Source of the DNA: Erythrobacter sp. WG
GTDB taxonomy: Bacteria > Pseudomonadota > Alphaproteobacteria > Sphingomonadales > Sphingomonadaceae
NCBI RefSeq assembly: GCF_026586795.1
Contig: NZ_JAPFGY010000007.1
Location: 55,300-119,299, forward strand
DNA: 64,000 bases
Direction: 5' to 3'
Below the pieces are notes generated by a model, which saw only the letters and a program-made list of their open reading frames with translations, was not told the origin of the DNA and did not search any database. A program made the translations under genes and the position numbers. Positions 9,825-19,342 of this stretch are shown here, piece after piece. Numbering within the stretch: the first letter of the stretch is position 1; each line of letters opens with the position of its first letter.

Positions 9825-11584
9825 GCCGCTTCCAGCGCCGTGTCCGGGGCAACCACCCCCGCCCCGCCGGTGCGCGCCTGCCGCACCCATTCGGCGATGC
9901 ACAGCACCACCGCGATCCCGCCGATCAGCGTGGTGAAGATGAACACATCGTAGTACCCCCGCACCTCGATCATCTGCCCCAATGCCCCGCGCCCCAGCGT
10001 CCCGATCAATAGCGTGAGCGAGGAGAGCAGCGCAAACTGCACCGCTGCAAAGCGCCTGGCGACGATGCTCGAGAGCCAGGCGATGTAGGCCGCGCCCGCG
10101 ATGCCGATCGCGAGGTTCTCCCAGAAGATCGTGAAGGCGAGCCGCGCCAGTCCCGCCGAAGGCGGCGCGGCGACGAAGAACAGCGGCGCCAGGCCGTTCG
10201 CTATGGTGTTGACCGCCCAGGTGAAGCCGATCGCATCGCTCGCCGCCTGCATCGCCGCGCCGCCCGCCGCGAGGTTCGCATAGAGGAGGTTGGTCGCCGC
10301 AGCGACGAAGGCACCGACGGTGAGCATGAACATCCGCCCGAAGACGGTGATCAGCCAGCCGCCCAGAGCAAGCCCGATCAGCACCGCGAAGATGCCGAGG
10401 ATCTTGGACGCGAAGGCGACGTCCTCGCCGGTGTAGCCGAGCTCCTTCAGATAGAAGGGATAGGCGAACACGCCCCATACCGAATCCGTGATCCGGTAGG
10501 TCAGCACCAGCGCAAGGATGAGCATCAGCGACCAGCCCATGCGGCTGACGAATTCCACCAGCGGCAGCACCAGCGCGCGGTAGAGATGGTCGGCGGCGGT
10601 AACCTCGCGCGTGGCCGGTTCGCCCTCGCCCGCCGCGATGACGTTCACCCCGGCGCGTTGCTGCCCCACCACCCAGGCGGCGATGAAGGCCGGAAGGACG
10701 ATCGTGGCGAGCACGATCAGCGGCCCCGCAGTGGTGGTGAACAGTGCGACGTCGGGCCGGGTTTCCGGGCTTTCGGTCATCGAGCGGACCATGAACACGA
10801 CCACCGTGACGATCGCCGCGGCCCATAGCACCCCGACCGCGAGCAGCGCCCGGCCTCGCACCCCCGGTGTCACTTCGCCCACGGCGTAGAGCTCGGCCAC
10901 CTCCTCGCGGTTCGCGGCGGCGTTGGCGACGCGGTCCTCGGTGACGTGCGCATCGGGCGCGAACAGTCCGGCGATGCCGATGGCCAGCATGAAGCCGCCG
11001 AACATGACGTAGACGAAGGGCCAGCCGTAGCGATCCGCCATGATGAGGCCGATCGCCCCGCCGACCAGCGAGGCGAGGCGGAAGCCCATCTGGGTGATGG
11101 TCGAGAGGATATCGATCGTCGCCACCTCGTCGGCGACGTCGATGCGCCAGGCGTTGATGGCGATGTCCTGCGTGGCGGACGCGAAGGCGCCGATCGCGGC
11201 GAGCAGGCTGAACCAGCCGAGCGCGCTCTTGGGATCGAGGCCGCTCATCACCACGAGCGCGATGCCGATGACGAGCTGCATCGGCGCGATCCACTGCTTA
11301 CGCTTGCCGAGCTTGCGCAAGCCCGGGATGTCGACCTTGTCGAGCAGCGGCGACCACAGGAACTGGAAGGCATAGGCCAGCCCAACCAGCGAGAACACGC
11401 CCATCGTCTCGAGATCGACCTCGGCCTCGGACAGCCAGGCGTAGAGCGTGCCGAGGAACAGCGCCGGGGGCAACCCTTGCGCGAAGCCGAACAGCACCAT
11501 GTAGCCGCTCTTGGGGCTGCGCAGCGAACGCAGCAGCGTGCCCAGGCCCGGCTTTCTCACCGTCGCTGCCGAAGTGTCGGCCAT
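9821..11584 (-). CDS. AmpG-like major facilitator superfamily permease
   Basis: 587 aa when begun at the ATG at 11584, which is preceded by AAGGACGAG. A longer in-frame start would overlap the divergent oxygenase gene. The N-terminal domain ([39 protein letters not shown]) resembles AmpG, the inner-membrane importer of muropeptides. The protein has at least 12 hydrophobic segments, but a long middle insertion (about residues 210-330) makes it larger than E. coli AmpG. Muropeptide import is therefore plausible, not proven. It is divergent from a Rieske oxygenase gene 73 bp away. Confidence 0.82.
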
Positions 11585-11657
11585 GCTGCTCTCGTCCTTC
11601 CCGTTGGCGCCGAATTCTGCAACACTAGCCGCGCGCGAGAGGATTGGGGAAGAGAGC

Positions 11658-12818
11658 ATGAACAGCGCCGATACGACTGTCCCCGGTTTGCAGCCGACGG
11701 CCGGCCAGCTGGCGCTCGCCGAGGCTATCCGCGGCGGCGAGGCGAAGCAGGCGGCAGGCATCCAGACCGTGCCCGCCGTGAACTACACCTGCCCCGATCA
11801 CTTCGCACGCGAGAAGGCGGCGCTGTTCGACCGGCTGCCGCAGGTGCTCTGCCCCTCGGCGCTGCTGCCCGAGCCCGGCATGGCGGTGCCGCACGATGCG
11901 ACCGGGCGGCCGCTGCTCGTCACTCGCGACGCGCAAGGGGTTGCCCACGTCTTCCTCAACGTCTGCCGCCACCGCGGCACGCGGCTGGTCGAAGGCAGCG
12001 AGGCGGTGTGCGCCAAGCGGCTCGTGTGCCCCTACCATGCCTGGACCTACCGGCTCGACGGCGGGCTCATGGCGCTCCCCCGCCCCGAGACCTTCCCGGG
12101 GCTGGACAAGGCGGACTACGGCCTCGTCGAATTGCCGAATTGCGAGGCAGGAGGCCTCATCTGGTTCGCGCCGCAGGAGGGCGCCGACTTCGCCCACGCC
12201 CGCGCACTCGGCGCGGATTTCGCCGCCTTCGGGCTCGGCGAGGCGCACCTGTTCCGGCGCAAGCTGCACACCGTTAAGGGCAACTGGAAGCTCATCATGG
12301 ACGCCTTCCTCGAGAGCTACCACGTCACCCGGCTCCACGCGGCGACCATCGGCCCCTTCTTCAAGGACGGGATCACTGCGGGCGACCAGATCGGCCCGCA
12401 CCAGCGCTCGGCGGTCGGGCGGCTCGAGGAAATGGCGGGGGTGGACCTCACCGACATGGCGCAGCTGCGCCGCGTCGTCACCTTCGCCTACCAGCTGCTG
12501 CCCTCGACGGTGATCGTGCCGAGCCCCGATTACGTCAACGTCATGGTGCTGATGCCGCAGGCGGCAGACCTCACGCTGGTCGAGGACTTCATGCTGATCC
12601 CGGAGGCACCTGCCAGCGAGAAGGCGCTGGCCCACTGGGAGAAAAGCTGGAACCTGCTCGATGGCGGGGTCTTCGCCAGCGAGGACTTTCGCGCCGCCGA
12701 GCTCGGCCAACAGGGGTTGGCATCCGGCGCAGTCGAGCACATCACGCTGGGCACCCTCGAAGGTGGCATCGCGCGCTTCGATGCCATCGTGAGCGAGGCT
12801 CTGCGCGCGGCAAACTGA
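11658..12818 (+). CDS. Rieske-type aromatic ring-hydroxylating oxygenase, alpha subunit
   Basis: 386 aa. The Rieske [2Fe-2S] ligands are visible as C-x-H (CRHRGTRL) and C-x2-H (CPYHAW) at about residues 103-127. The catalytic domain carries [13 protein letters not shown], matching the mononuclear iron site (D...H...H). No beta subunit, ferredoxin or reductase gene is nearby, so it resembles the stand-alone alpha-only oxygenases that borrow electron-transfer partners. The ATG at 11658 follows AGAGAG. Substrate is unknown. Shared regulation with the divergent permease is possible. Confidence 0.88.
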   Translation: MNSADTTVPGLQPTAGQLALAEAIRGGEAKQAAGIQTVPAVNYTCPDHFAREKAALFDRLPQVLCPSALLPEPGMAVPHDATGRPLLVTRDAQGVAHVFLNVCRHRGTRLVEGSEAVCAKRLVCPYHAWTYRLDGGLMALPRPETFPGLDKADYGLVELPNCEAGGLIWFAPQEGADFAHARALGADFAAFGLGEAHLFRRKLHTVKGNWKLIMDAFLESYHVTRLHAATIGPFFKDGITAGDQIGPHQRSAVGRLEEMAGVDLTDMAQLRRVVTFAYQLLPSTVIVPSPDYVNVMVLMPQAADLTLVEDFMLIPEAPASEKALAHWEKSWNLLDGGVFASEDFRAAELGQQGLASGAVEHITLGTLEGGIARFDAIVSEALRAAN

Positions 12819-13227
12819 GGAGCCATGCGGACGGCGGCAACCGTAAGGCTTGCGCTGCGAACGGCGTGCCCGCGCTGGCCAGGGCCGCACATTGGGCTCG
12901 CACCCGGGCGGTCGCAAACCTGACCAGACCTGCGCCCCAAGCGGCTGCCGCCGGGGCCCGAAGCTGAAGCCCCCTCGCTTCAGCCCCTTCGCTTCAGCTT
13001 CGCCCGCTGCGCCGCTCGGCAGCACGTCCGCTCCCGGTTCAGCATTGCCGCATCCTCGTAGTGCAGCGCCATCCGCACTCGCGCAGATCCCAGGGCAAGC
13101 AAGGCCAAGCCATGCGCGGCGGGGCAGGCCGCGCCGGCCTTTCCCGCCTCGGCGGTGAGTTCCGTTCGTGCGAGGTCCGCCGGGCCTTCCCATTGCCATG
13201 CACGGTGCCGCGACCTAAGGCCCGGCC
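12819..13227. other. Intergenic region, no convincing gene
   Basis: About 400 bp between the oxygenase and rluB. It contains an inverted repeat (GAAGCTGAAG at 12960-12969 and CTTCAGCTTC at 12992-13001, 22-base loop) that could terminate transcription or be a repeat unit. Overlapping short frames exist on both strands, but none has a ribosome binding site plus a recognisable protein. I see no RNA gene. The stretch may be a decayed gene or a dispersed repeat. Confidence 0.5.
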
Positions 13228-14244
13228 ATGCCCATCCAGCCTCCACGTTCCGAGACCCGCGCCGATGGCGAACGCCCGAAAGGCGAAAGAATAGCCAAGC
13301 TGCTCGCCCGCGCCGGTATCGCCAGCCGCCGCGAGATCGAGCGGATTATCGCCGAGGGGCGCGTGGCGGTGGGCGGCAAGGTGCTGGACACGCCCGCCAC
13401 CATCCTCACAAGTCTCCAGGGCGTGACGGTGGACGGCAAGACCGTCGCCGCCGCAGAGGCGACGCGGCTGTTCGCCTTCCACAAGCCGACCGGCCTCATC
13501 ACCGCCGAGCGCGATCCCGCAGGGCGCCCGACAATCTACACGGCGCTGCGCAACGCCCTGCCCAAAGGCACGCCGCGGCTCATGCCGATCGGGCGGCTTG
13601 ATCTCAATACCGAGGGCCTGCTGCTGCTCACCAATGACGGCGGCCTCAAGCGGGCGATGGAGCTTCCCGCCACCAAAGTGCCGCGCACCTATCGCGCGCG
13701 CGCCTTCGGGGCCGTGAGCCAGGAGCAGCTCGAGGATCTGGTCGAGGGCGTCGAGATCGACGGGGTGCGCTATGGCTCGATCGACGCCAATCTCGAGCGA
13801 TCGTCGGGGCGCAACCTGTGGATCGAGATGACGATCACCGAAGGCAAAAACCGCGAGGTGCGCCGGGTGCTCGAACACCTTGGTCTTCAGGTCAATCGGC
13901 TGATCCGGGTGGGCTACGGCCCCTTCAACATCGGGGACCTGCCACGCGGGCAGGCGGTTGAACTGACGGGGAAGCCCACCGCGCACTTCATTGCCGAGAT
14001 GACGGGCCAGCCGATCCCGCGTGGCGGGGTGAAGAAGGCGGAAAAGGTGGCGATGGCGACGGTGCCGAAGCCGGCGCGCCGTCCGGCGCCGCCCGCCGCC
14101 GCTCCGGCCGCTTCAGCCAAAAGCGACCGCCGCGCGCCCAAGCCCGGCGGACGCGGCCCGCGAGGCGCACCTGAAGGTCCGGCATCGGGCAAGCCCACGC
14201 GCAGGCGCCCCTCCTCGCCGCGCCCGCCGCGGGGCGCGCGCTGA
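13228..14244 (+). CDS. rluB: 23S rRNA pseudouridine synthase, RsuA/RluB family
   Basis: 338 aa. An S4 RNA-binding domain (RIAKLLARAGIASRREIERII, residues ~18-65) is followed by the RsuA-type catalytic domain with GRLDLNTEGLLLLTNDG at ~123-139, whose Asp is the catalytic residue. RluB modifies U2605 of 23S rRNA in E. coli, but RluB, RluE, RluF and RsuA are hard to separate by eye. The C-terminal ~70 residues are a Lys/Arg/Pro/Ala-rich extension, common in alphaproteobacterial homologues. The stop overlaps the rsmD start by one base. Confidence 0.9.
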   Translation: MPIQPPRSETRADGERPKGERIAKLLARAGIASRREIERIIAEGRVAVGGKVLDTPATILTSLQGVTVDGKTVAAAEATRLFAFHKPTGLITAERDPAGRPTIYTALRNALPKGTPRLMPIGRLDLNTEGLLLLTNDGGLKRAMELPATKVPRTYRARAFGAVSQEQLEDLVEGVEIDGVRYGSIDANLERSSGRNLWIEMTITEGKNREVRRVLEHLGLQVNRLIRVGYGPFNIGDLPRGQAVELTGKPTAHFIAEMTGQPIPRGGVKKAEKVAMATVPKPARRPAPPAAAPAASAKSDRRAPKPGGRGPRGAPEGPASGKPTRRRPSSPRPPRGAR

Positions 14245-14813
14245 TGCGGATCGTCGCGGGCGAGTGGCGCGGGCGCAGGCTCATCGCGCCCAAGGGTGAG
14301 GCGACCCGTCCGACGGCCGATCGTGCACGCGAAACCCTGTTCGCGATGCTCACCAGCCGTCTTGGCGATTTCGAGGGATTGCAGGTGGCCGACCTCTTCG
14401 CAGGATCGGGCGCGCTCGGGCTCGAAGCCCTATCGCGCGGGGCGGCATCCTGCCTGTTCGTCGAGCAGGACCGCGCCGCGCTCGACGCGATCCGCGCCAA
14501 TATCGCAAGCCTCGGCGCGCAGGCGCGGACGCGGGTGGAGGCGGGATCGGTGATGGCGCTGCGTGCGGCCCCGCGTCCGCTCGACCTGATCCTGGCCGAT
14601 CCGCCCTACGAAACAGGAGCCGGCGAGGTTGCCCTCGACCGGCTCCTACGCCTCGGCTGGATCGGCCCCGAGACGTGGATTGCGCTCGAGACATCAGCCA
14701 AGGAGAACGCCGTGGTGGCCGGCCTCAGGCTCGAGGCCGAGCGCCGGGTCGGCAAGGGCAAGCTCCATCTGCTGCGGCTTGCCGATGCCGTCCCGGCCCT
14801 GCCCGGGGATTAG
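14244..14813 (+). CDS. rsmD: 16S rRNA (guanine966-N2)-methyltransferase
   Basis: 189 aa. N-terminal MRIVAGEWRGRRLIAP and TRPTADRARETLF are hallmark RsmD motifs. The SAM-binding site is VADLFAGSGALGLEALSRG and the catalytic loop is ADPPY at about residue 118. It methylates G966 of 16S rRNA. Coupled to rluB by TGATG overlap, making a two-gene rRNA-modification unit. Its stop overlaps that of the convergent hypothetical gene (TTAG). Confidence 0.95.
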   Translation: MRIVAGEWRGRRLIAPKGEATRPTADRARETLFAMLTSRLGDFEGLQVADLFAGSGALGLEALSRGAASCLFVEQDRAALDAIRANIASLGAQARTRVEAGSVMALRAAPRPLDLILADPPYETGAGEVALDRLLRLGWIGPETWIALETSAKENAVVAGLRLEAERRVGKGKLHLLRLADAVPALPGD

Positions 14814-15295
14814 CCCTGGGCCTTGGTGATCTGGGCCTCGATCTGGGTCCAGGCCAGTTCCTTCTGCTCTTCCGGCAGGTTGCTCAGGCGCACCTTGTCG
14901 GTGTCCGACAGGGCCCAGAACATCCGCTGACGCTCTTCGCTGAGCGACTGGTAGTAGACCTGGGTCTCCTGCGGCCACGTCTGGATGGCAGCTTGCTGCT
15001 GGGCAGGGGTCATCGTCGGGGTCGCAGCGGCGTCGGCGGCGGCATCCGGCGTGGTGGTGGCTGCATCAGCCGGCACGCTGTCCGGATTGGTCGGCGGCGT
15101 GGTCGTCTCCGGCATCGGGGCGACGCCATCGGTCACCGTCGGGTCCGGTTCGGTCTGGGGGACGTTCGGGTTGGCGGTTTCGGTCTGTTCGTCAGTATCC
15201 GGCACCGGCTGTTCCTGCGCCCCGGCCATCGCCGGGGTCATCGCCAGAGTCATGGCCGCGCCGGCGAGAGCGATATTCTTGAAAGACTTGAGCAT
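14810..15295 (-). CDS. Secreted Pro/Thr/Ala-rich protein of unknown function
   Basis: 161 aa from the ATG at 15295, chosen because GGAG lies seven bases upstream. Another ATG is 15 bases earlier. It has a signal peptide (MLKSFKNIALAGAAMTLAMTPAMAGAQ, cleavage after AGA), then a low-complexity acidic Pro/Thr/Ala linker of ~70 residues. The C-terminal ~60 residues are a compact helical domain with WPQETQVYYQSLSEERQRMFW. I do not recognise the domain. A periplasmic location is likely. Confidence 0.75.
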   Translation of the reverse strand: MLKSFKNIALAGAAMTLAMTPAMAGAQEQPVPDTDEQTETANPNVPQTEPDPTVTDGVAPMPETTTPPTNPDSVPADAATTTPDAAADAAATPTMTPAQQQAAIQTWPQETQVYYQSLSEERQRMFWALSDTDKVRLSNLPEEQKELAWTQIEAQITKAQG

Positions 15296-15565
15296 GGGTA
15301 TCTCCATCATTACTTAACCCAGCATCACGAACGCATTTGATTCCGGCGGTACTGTTCCCTGTTTGCCGGTTACTTGTGAGTATGGCGCCTGTTCGCGCCG
15401 AGGCAATGGTAGCGGGGCTTGGCCATCCCGCCATCGCAACCGCCGGGCGGCAAATGTGGCTGAAAAGCGGCGGGCCGTTTGCGGCACTTGCCGCGCAACA
15501 GGTGCATGAGGGCGCGGCACCGCTTGCTCCGGTCATCATTGTTCCCTACCTGTTCGCATGAGACC

Positions 15566-17869
15566 ATGAGCAACACCTTGCCCACCCCGGCCGAGTCCCC
15601 CCCGGTTCCCGCCTATGCCGCGCGGCTGAACCCGCCGCAGCGTGCCGCCGTGCTTGCCACCGAAGGCCCGGTGCTGATGCTCGCGGGCGCGGGCACGGGG
15701 AAGACCGCCGCGCTCACCTCGCGGCTTGCACATCTGGTGGCGACGGGCCGCGCCTACCCATCGCAGATCCTGTGCGTGACCTTCACCAACAAGGCCGCGC
15801 GCGAGATGCGCGAGCGCGTGGCGCACCACCTTGGGCCAGCGGCCGAGGGGCTGCCGTGGCTCGGCACCTTCCATTCGATCTGCGCCAAAATGCTGCGCCG
15901 CCATGCCGAGCTTGTTGGCCTGCAGCACAATTACACGATCATCGACACCGACGATCAGCTGCGCCTGTTGAAGCAGCTCATCACCGAGGCCGATCTCGAC
16001 GAGAAACGCTGGCCCGCCCGCCAGCTGGCGGGGCTCATCGACCGCTGGAAGAACCGTGGTCTCAACCCCGGCGATCTCGATGCGGTGGAAAACGAGGCCT
16101 ATGCCAACGGCCGGGGTGCGGCACTCTACGGGCGCTATCAGGAGCGGCTGAAGCAACTGAACGCCTGCGATTTCGGCGACCTGATGCTGCACATGGTGAA
16201 CATCCTCAGGCAGCACCACGACATCCTCGCCGATTACCAGCGCCGCTTCCGCTACATCATGGTCGACGAATATCAGGACACCAACGCGGTCCAGTACCTC
16301 TGGCTGCGGCTTCTGGCGCAGGGGCACAAGAACATCTGCGTGGTGGGGGACGACGACCAGTCGATCTACTCGTGGCGCGGGGCCGAGGTCGCCAACATCC
16401 TCAGGTTCGAGAAGGATTTTCCGGGCGCCGAGGTGATCCGGCTCGAGCAGAACTACCGCTCGACGCCGCACATTCTCGGCGCCGCCTCGGGCCTGATCCG
16501 CGCGAACTCGCAGCGCCACGACAAGACGCTTTGGACCGAAGTCAACGGCGGCGAGAAGGTCAAGGTCATCGGCGTGTGGGACGCGCCCGAAGAGGCACGC
16601 CGCGTCGGCGAGGCGATCGAGCGCCTGGAGCGCGAGGGCGCGAGCCTCGACCAGGTGGCGATCCTCGTGCGCGCCCAGTACCAGACGCGCGAGTTCGAGG
16701 ACCGCTTCATCCAGATCGGCATCGCCTACCGGATCATCGGGGGTTTTCGCTTCTACGAACGCGCCGAGATCCGCGATGCGCTGGCCTATCTGCGCCTGAT
16801 CGCCCAGCCGCAGGACGACCTCGCCTTCGAGCGCATCCACAACGTCCCCAAGCGCGGGCTCGGCGCCAAGGCGCTGGAAGCGATGCACTCCCACGCGCGG
16901 CGCACCGGCCTGCCGCTGGCAGCGGCCGCGCTGCAAGTGGCCGACAGCGACGAGCTGCCCAAGCGTGCCGCGATCACTATTGGCGGGTTGATGCGCCAGT
17001 TCTTGCATTGGCGCGAGCAGGCTGAGACGCTCTCACCTGCCGATCTCCTGCGATTGGTGTTGGAGGAATCCGGCTACAACGCCATGCTCGCCGCCGACCG
17101 TTCGCCGGAAAGCGCAGGCCGCGCGGAAAACCTCTCGGAACTCGCCCGCGCGATGGAGGAATACCTCACGCTCGGCGATTTCCTCGAGCATGTCAGCCTC
17201 GTTATGGACAACGACCGCGCGAGCGAGGGCGAGACGGTGACGATCATGACCATCCACGCCGCCAAGGGCCTCGAGTTCGACAACGTGTTCCTGCCCGGCT
17301 GGGAGGAAGGCGTCTTCCCCTCGCAGCGCGCGATCGACGAGGGGGGCCTTGCCAGCCTCGAGGAGGAGCGGCGCCTCGCCTATGTCGCGATCACCCGCGC
17401 GCGGCGGCATTGCACGATCATCCACGCCGCCAACCGCCGCATCTACGGCCAGTGGACCAGTTCCATCCCCTCGCGCTTCATCGAGGAGTTGCCGGCCGAG
17501 CACATCGAGAGCGAGACCACGCTGACCGGCGGCGCCTCGCTGTGGCGGGCCAACTGGAGCGAGCAGGAGGACCCCTTCGCCCATGTCGCCCAGAGCCGGC
17601 CCGACCGCGCCCAGCAGCGCGGCCCCGGCTGGCAGCGCGCCGTCGCCAGCGGTTACGACCCCAAGCCCGCCCGCGTGCGCGAGAACACCCGCTCCGCCGC
17701 CAGCTTTGCCGCCCCTGCCCGCAGCGACATCGCGATCGGCGCGATGGTCACCCATGCCAAGTTCGGCACGGGCTGCGTGATCGATCAGGAAGGCAACAAG
17801 CTCACCATCCTGTTCGAGGATGTGGGCGAGAAGCGGGTGCTGGACAGCTTCGTAACGGTGGTCGGCTGA
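15566..17869 (+). CDS. UvrD/PcrA-family ATP-dependent DNA helicase
   Basis: 767 aa, typical for UvrD/PcrA. Superfamily 1 motifs are present in order: Q-motif LNPPQRAAV, Walker A AGAGTGKT (~40-47), motif Ia TFTNKAAREM, motif II VDEYQDTN (~231), motif III GDDDQSIYSWRGA, motif IV EQNYRS, motif V TIHAAKGLEF and motif VI AITRARR. A C-terminal Tudor-like segment (IGAMVTHAKFGTGCVI) matches PcrA/UvrD, where it binds RNA polymerase. It unwinds DNA in repair and removes blocks to replication. Which paralogue it is cannot be fixed without a tree. Confidence 0.93.
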   Translation: MSNTLPTPAESPPVPAYAARLNPPQRAAVLATEGPVLMLAGAGTGKTAALTSRLAHLVATGRAYPSQILCVTFTNKAAREMRERVAHHLGPAAEGLPWLGTFHSICAKMLRRHAELVGLQHNYTIIDTDDQLRLLKQLITEADLDEKRWPARQLAGLIDRWKNRGLNPGDLDAVENEAYANGRGAALYGRYQERLKQLNACDFGDLMLHMVNILRQHHDILADYQRRFRYIMVDEYQDTNAVQYLWLRLLAQGHKNICVVGDDDQSIYSWRGAEVANILRFEKDFPGAEVIRLEQNYRSTPHILGAASGLIRANSQRHDKTLWTEVNGGEKVKVIGVWDAPEEARRVGEAIERLEREGASLDQVAILVRAQYQTREFEDRFIQIGIAYRIIGGFRFYERAEIRDALAYLRLIAQPQDDLAFERIHNVPKRGLGAKALEAMHSHARRTGLPLAAAALQVADSDELPKRAAITIGGLMRQFLHWREQAETLSPADLLRLVLEESGYNAMLAADRSPESAGRAENLSELARAMEEYLTLGDFLEHVSLVMDNDRASEGETVTIMTIHAAKGLEFDNVFLPGWEEGVFPSQRAIDEGGLASLEEERRLAYVAITRARRHCTIIHAANRRIYGQWTSSIPSRFIEELPAEHIESETTLTGGASLWRANWSEQEDPFAHVAQSRPDRAQQRGPGWQRAVASGYDPKPARVRENTRSAASFAAPARSDIAIGAMVTHAKFGTGCVIDQEGNKLTILFEDVGEKRVLDSFVTVVG

Positions 17870-17879
17870 GGCCCCGGCG

Positions 17880-18707
17880 TCAGGCCGCGGGCTGCTCGAC
17901 CGCCGGGGCAGCGGCGGGCTTGCGCCAGTAGCGCGCCTCGAAAGGCCGCGCGAGCTCCCCGGCGAAGTCGCGGGTGCCCTCGGCGATGCCGGTCGCGCAA
18001 TTCACGTGCGGCGCGGGGTCCAGATAGGTCCCGAACAGCCAGTCCCACAGCACCACGGTGTTGCCGTAGTTGTGGCCCATCAGCTCCTCGTCGCGGATAT
18101 GGTGGAGCCGGTGTGCGGCGGGCGAGATCAGCACCTTGCCGACCGGGCCCAATGTCCAGGGCACGTCGGCATGGATGAAGTAGCCCCACCACCCGCGCAG
18201 CAGGATCGCCGCGGCGATCGACCAGAACGGCAGGCCCAGTGCGATCGCGACGAGGTTGTCGCAGGCCATGCTGATGACCTGTCCGAAGGGATGCTTCCGC
18301 CGCACGCTCAGCCAGGTCATCGCCTCGTCGGCGTGGTGGGTGGCGTGGGTCGGCCACAGGATCTTCGCGTGCTCGAAGCGGTGGCGCCAATAGGCGGCGA
18401 AATCGGTGAGCAGGATCGCCGCGATAAGTGTCAGGATTTCGGGCACGCTGAGCCAGAAGTTCTCGAGAAAGGCAGGGCGCGGAATCAGCGAGGTGCCGGT
18501 CACGATCGGCACGCCCACCAGCGGCACGATCACCGCGGCATTGATGAGCCACAGCCACAGGTTGGTGACCGTCTCGCCCCGCGCGCGCTGGAACGCCGCA
18601 ACGATCGCCTCGCGCTTCATGACGAAGGCCACCGTGGCGAAGACCAGCGCCATCGGCACCAGTTCGGCGACATCGTCCCTGACGGACTCAAAGGCGGCTT
18701 CGATCAT
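17880..18707 (-). CDS. Fatty acid hydroxylase/sterol desaturase family membrane protein
   Basis: 275 aa with several membrane helices. The three di-iron histidine clusters of the family are visible: HRFEH, HATHHADE and HRLHHIRD. Members hydroxylate or desaturate lipids such as sterols, carotenoids or fatty acids. In sphingomonads related proteins act on carotenoids or hopanoids, but the substrate here is undetermined. Transcribed convergently with the helicase, with a 10-bp gap. Confidence 0.88.
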   Translation of the reverse strand: MIEAAFESVRDDVAELVPMALVFATVAFVMKREAIVAAFQRARGETVTNLWLWLINAAVIVPLVGVPIVTGTSLIPRPAFLENFWLSVPEILTLIAAILLTDFAAYWRHRFEHAKILWPTHATHHADEAMTWLSVRRKHPFGQVISMACDNLVAIALGLPFWSIAAAILLRGWWGYFIHADVPWTLGPVGKVLISPAAHRLHHIRDEELMGHNYGNTVVLWDWLFGTYLDPAPHVNCATGIAEGTRDFAGELARPFEARYWRKPAAAPAVEQPAA

Positions 18708-18774
18708 CCCCGCGCCATACGAGGGGAACCGCCAAAAAAGCGTTAACCCTTGGGCAAGCGCTGCCGGTACGGGG

Positions 18775-19320
18775 TCAGGGCCAGACCAGCGAAAGCGGGT
18801 AGAGCGCGATCATCCAGCCGATGCATCCCAGCACGACGCCGCGCTCGCGCGCAAAGATCGCGATGAGGGTCGCGGGAAGCAGCGACCAGCTGATCACGAT
18901 ATTGCGCGCGGTGAACATCCTGTCGGCACCCACGATACTCACCACCCAGGCGTAGAGTGCGATATTGCAGATCAGCACGCCTGCCAGCACCAGCCGGTAA
19001 TTGGCCGCGAAATGGGCTTCGTGGTCGTCCTGCGGACTGGCCGGAAAGATCAGCGATGCAGCGACGAAATAGATGCCGGTGACGACGAAGCCGGCGAACA
19101 TCACCGGCCATCTTGCGCTGACGAACTGGCGCATCTGCCAGCCATAGACCCAAAAGGTCACCACATCGCAGGCGACCAGAATGCCGAGCATTGCGGTCGA
19201 CCAGCCGATCCGGACATGGTGGCGGGATTTGAGCGCGCGCGCGAGGCCCGCCAAGGCCTCGGTCAGCGCGAGGCCGAGCAGCAGCCCGAACAGGGTGACG
19301 GCGTAGTCGAACTCCTCCAT
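18775..19320 (-). CDS. Hypothetical multi-pass membrane protein
   Basis: 181 aa from MEEFDYAV. The start at 19320 has a G-rich stretch ahead, and an ATG five codons earlier is possible. It has about six hydrophobic segments (e.g. LFGLLLGLALTEALAGLA, VTGIYFVAASLIFPA, VLAGVLICNIALYAWVV) and no soluble domain. I do not recognise the family. It follows the DEAD-box gene by 22 bp on the same strand. Confidence 0.72.
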   Translation of the reverse strand: MEEFDYAVTLFGLLLGLALTEALAGLARALKSRHHVRIGWSTAMLGILVACDVVTFWVYGWQMRQFVSARWPVMFAGFVVTGIYFVAASLIFPASPQDDHEAHFAANYRLVLAGVLICNIALYAWVVSIVGADRMFTARNIVISWSLLPATLIAIFARERGVVLGCIGWMIALYPLSLVWP

Positions 19321-19342
19321 CGCGCCCCCCGGCAAGGCTGTG

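Noticed and set aside
12980..13246. 88-codon minus-strand frame in the gap before rluB
   Set aside because: No ribosome site, no domain, biased composition, and it overlaps the rluB start.
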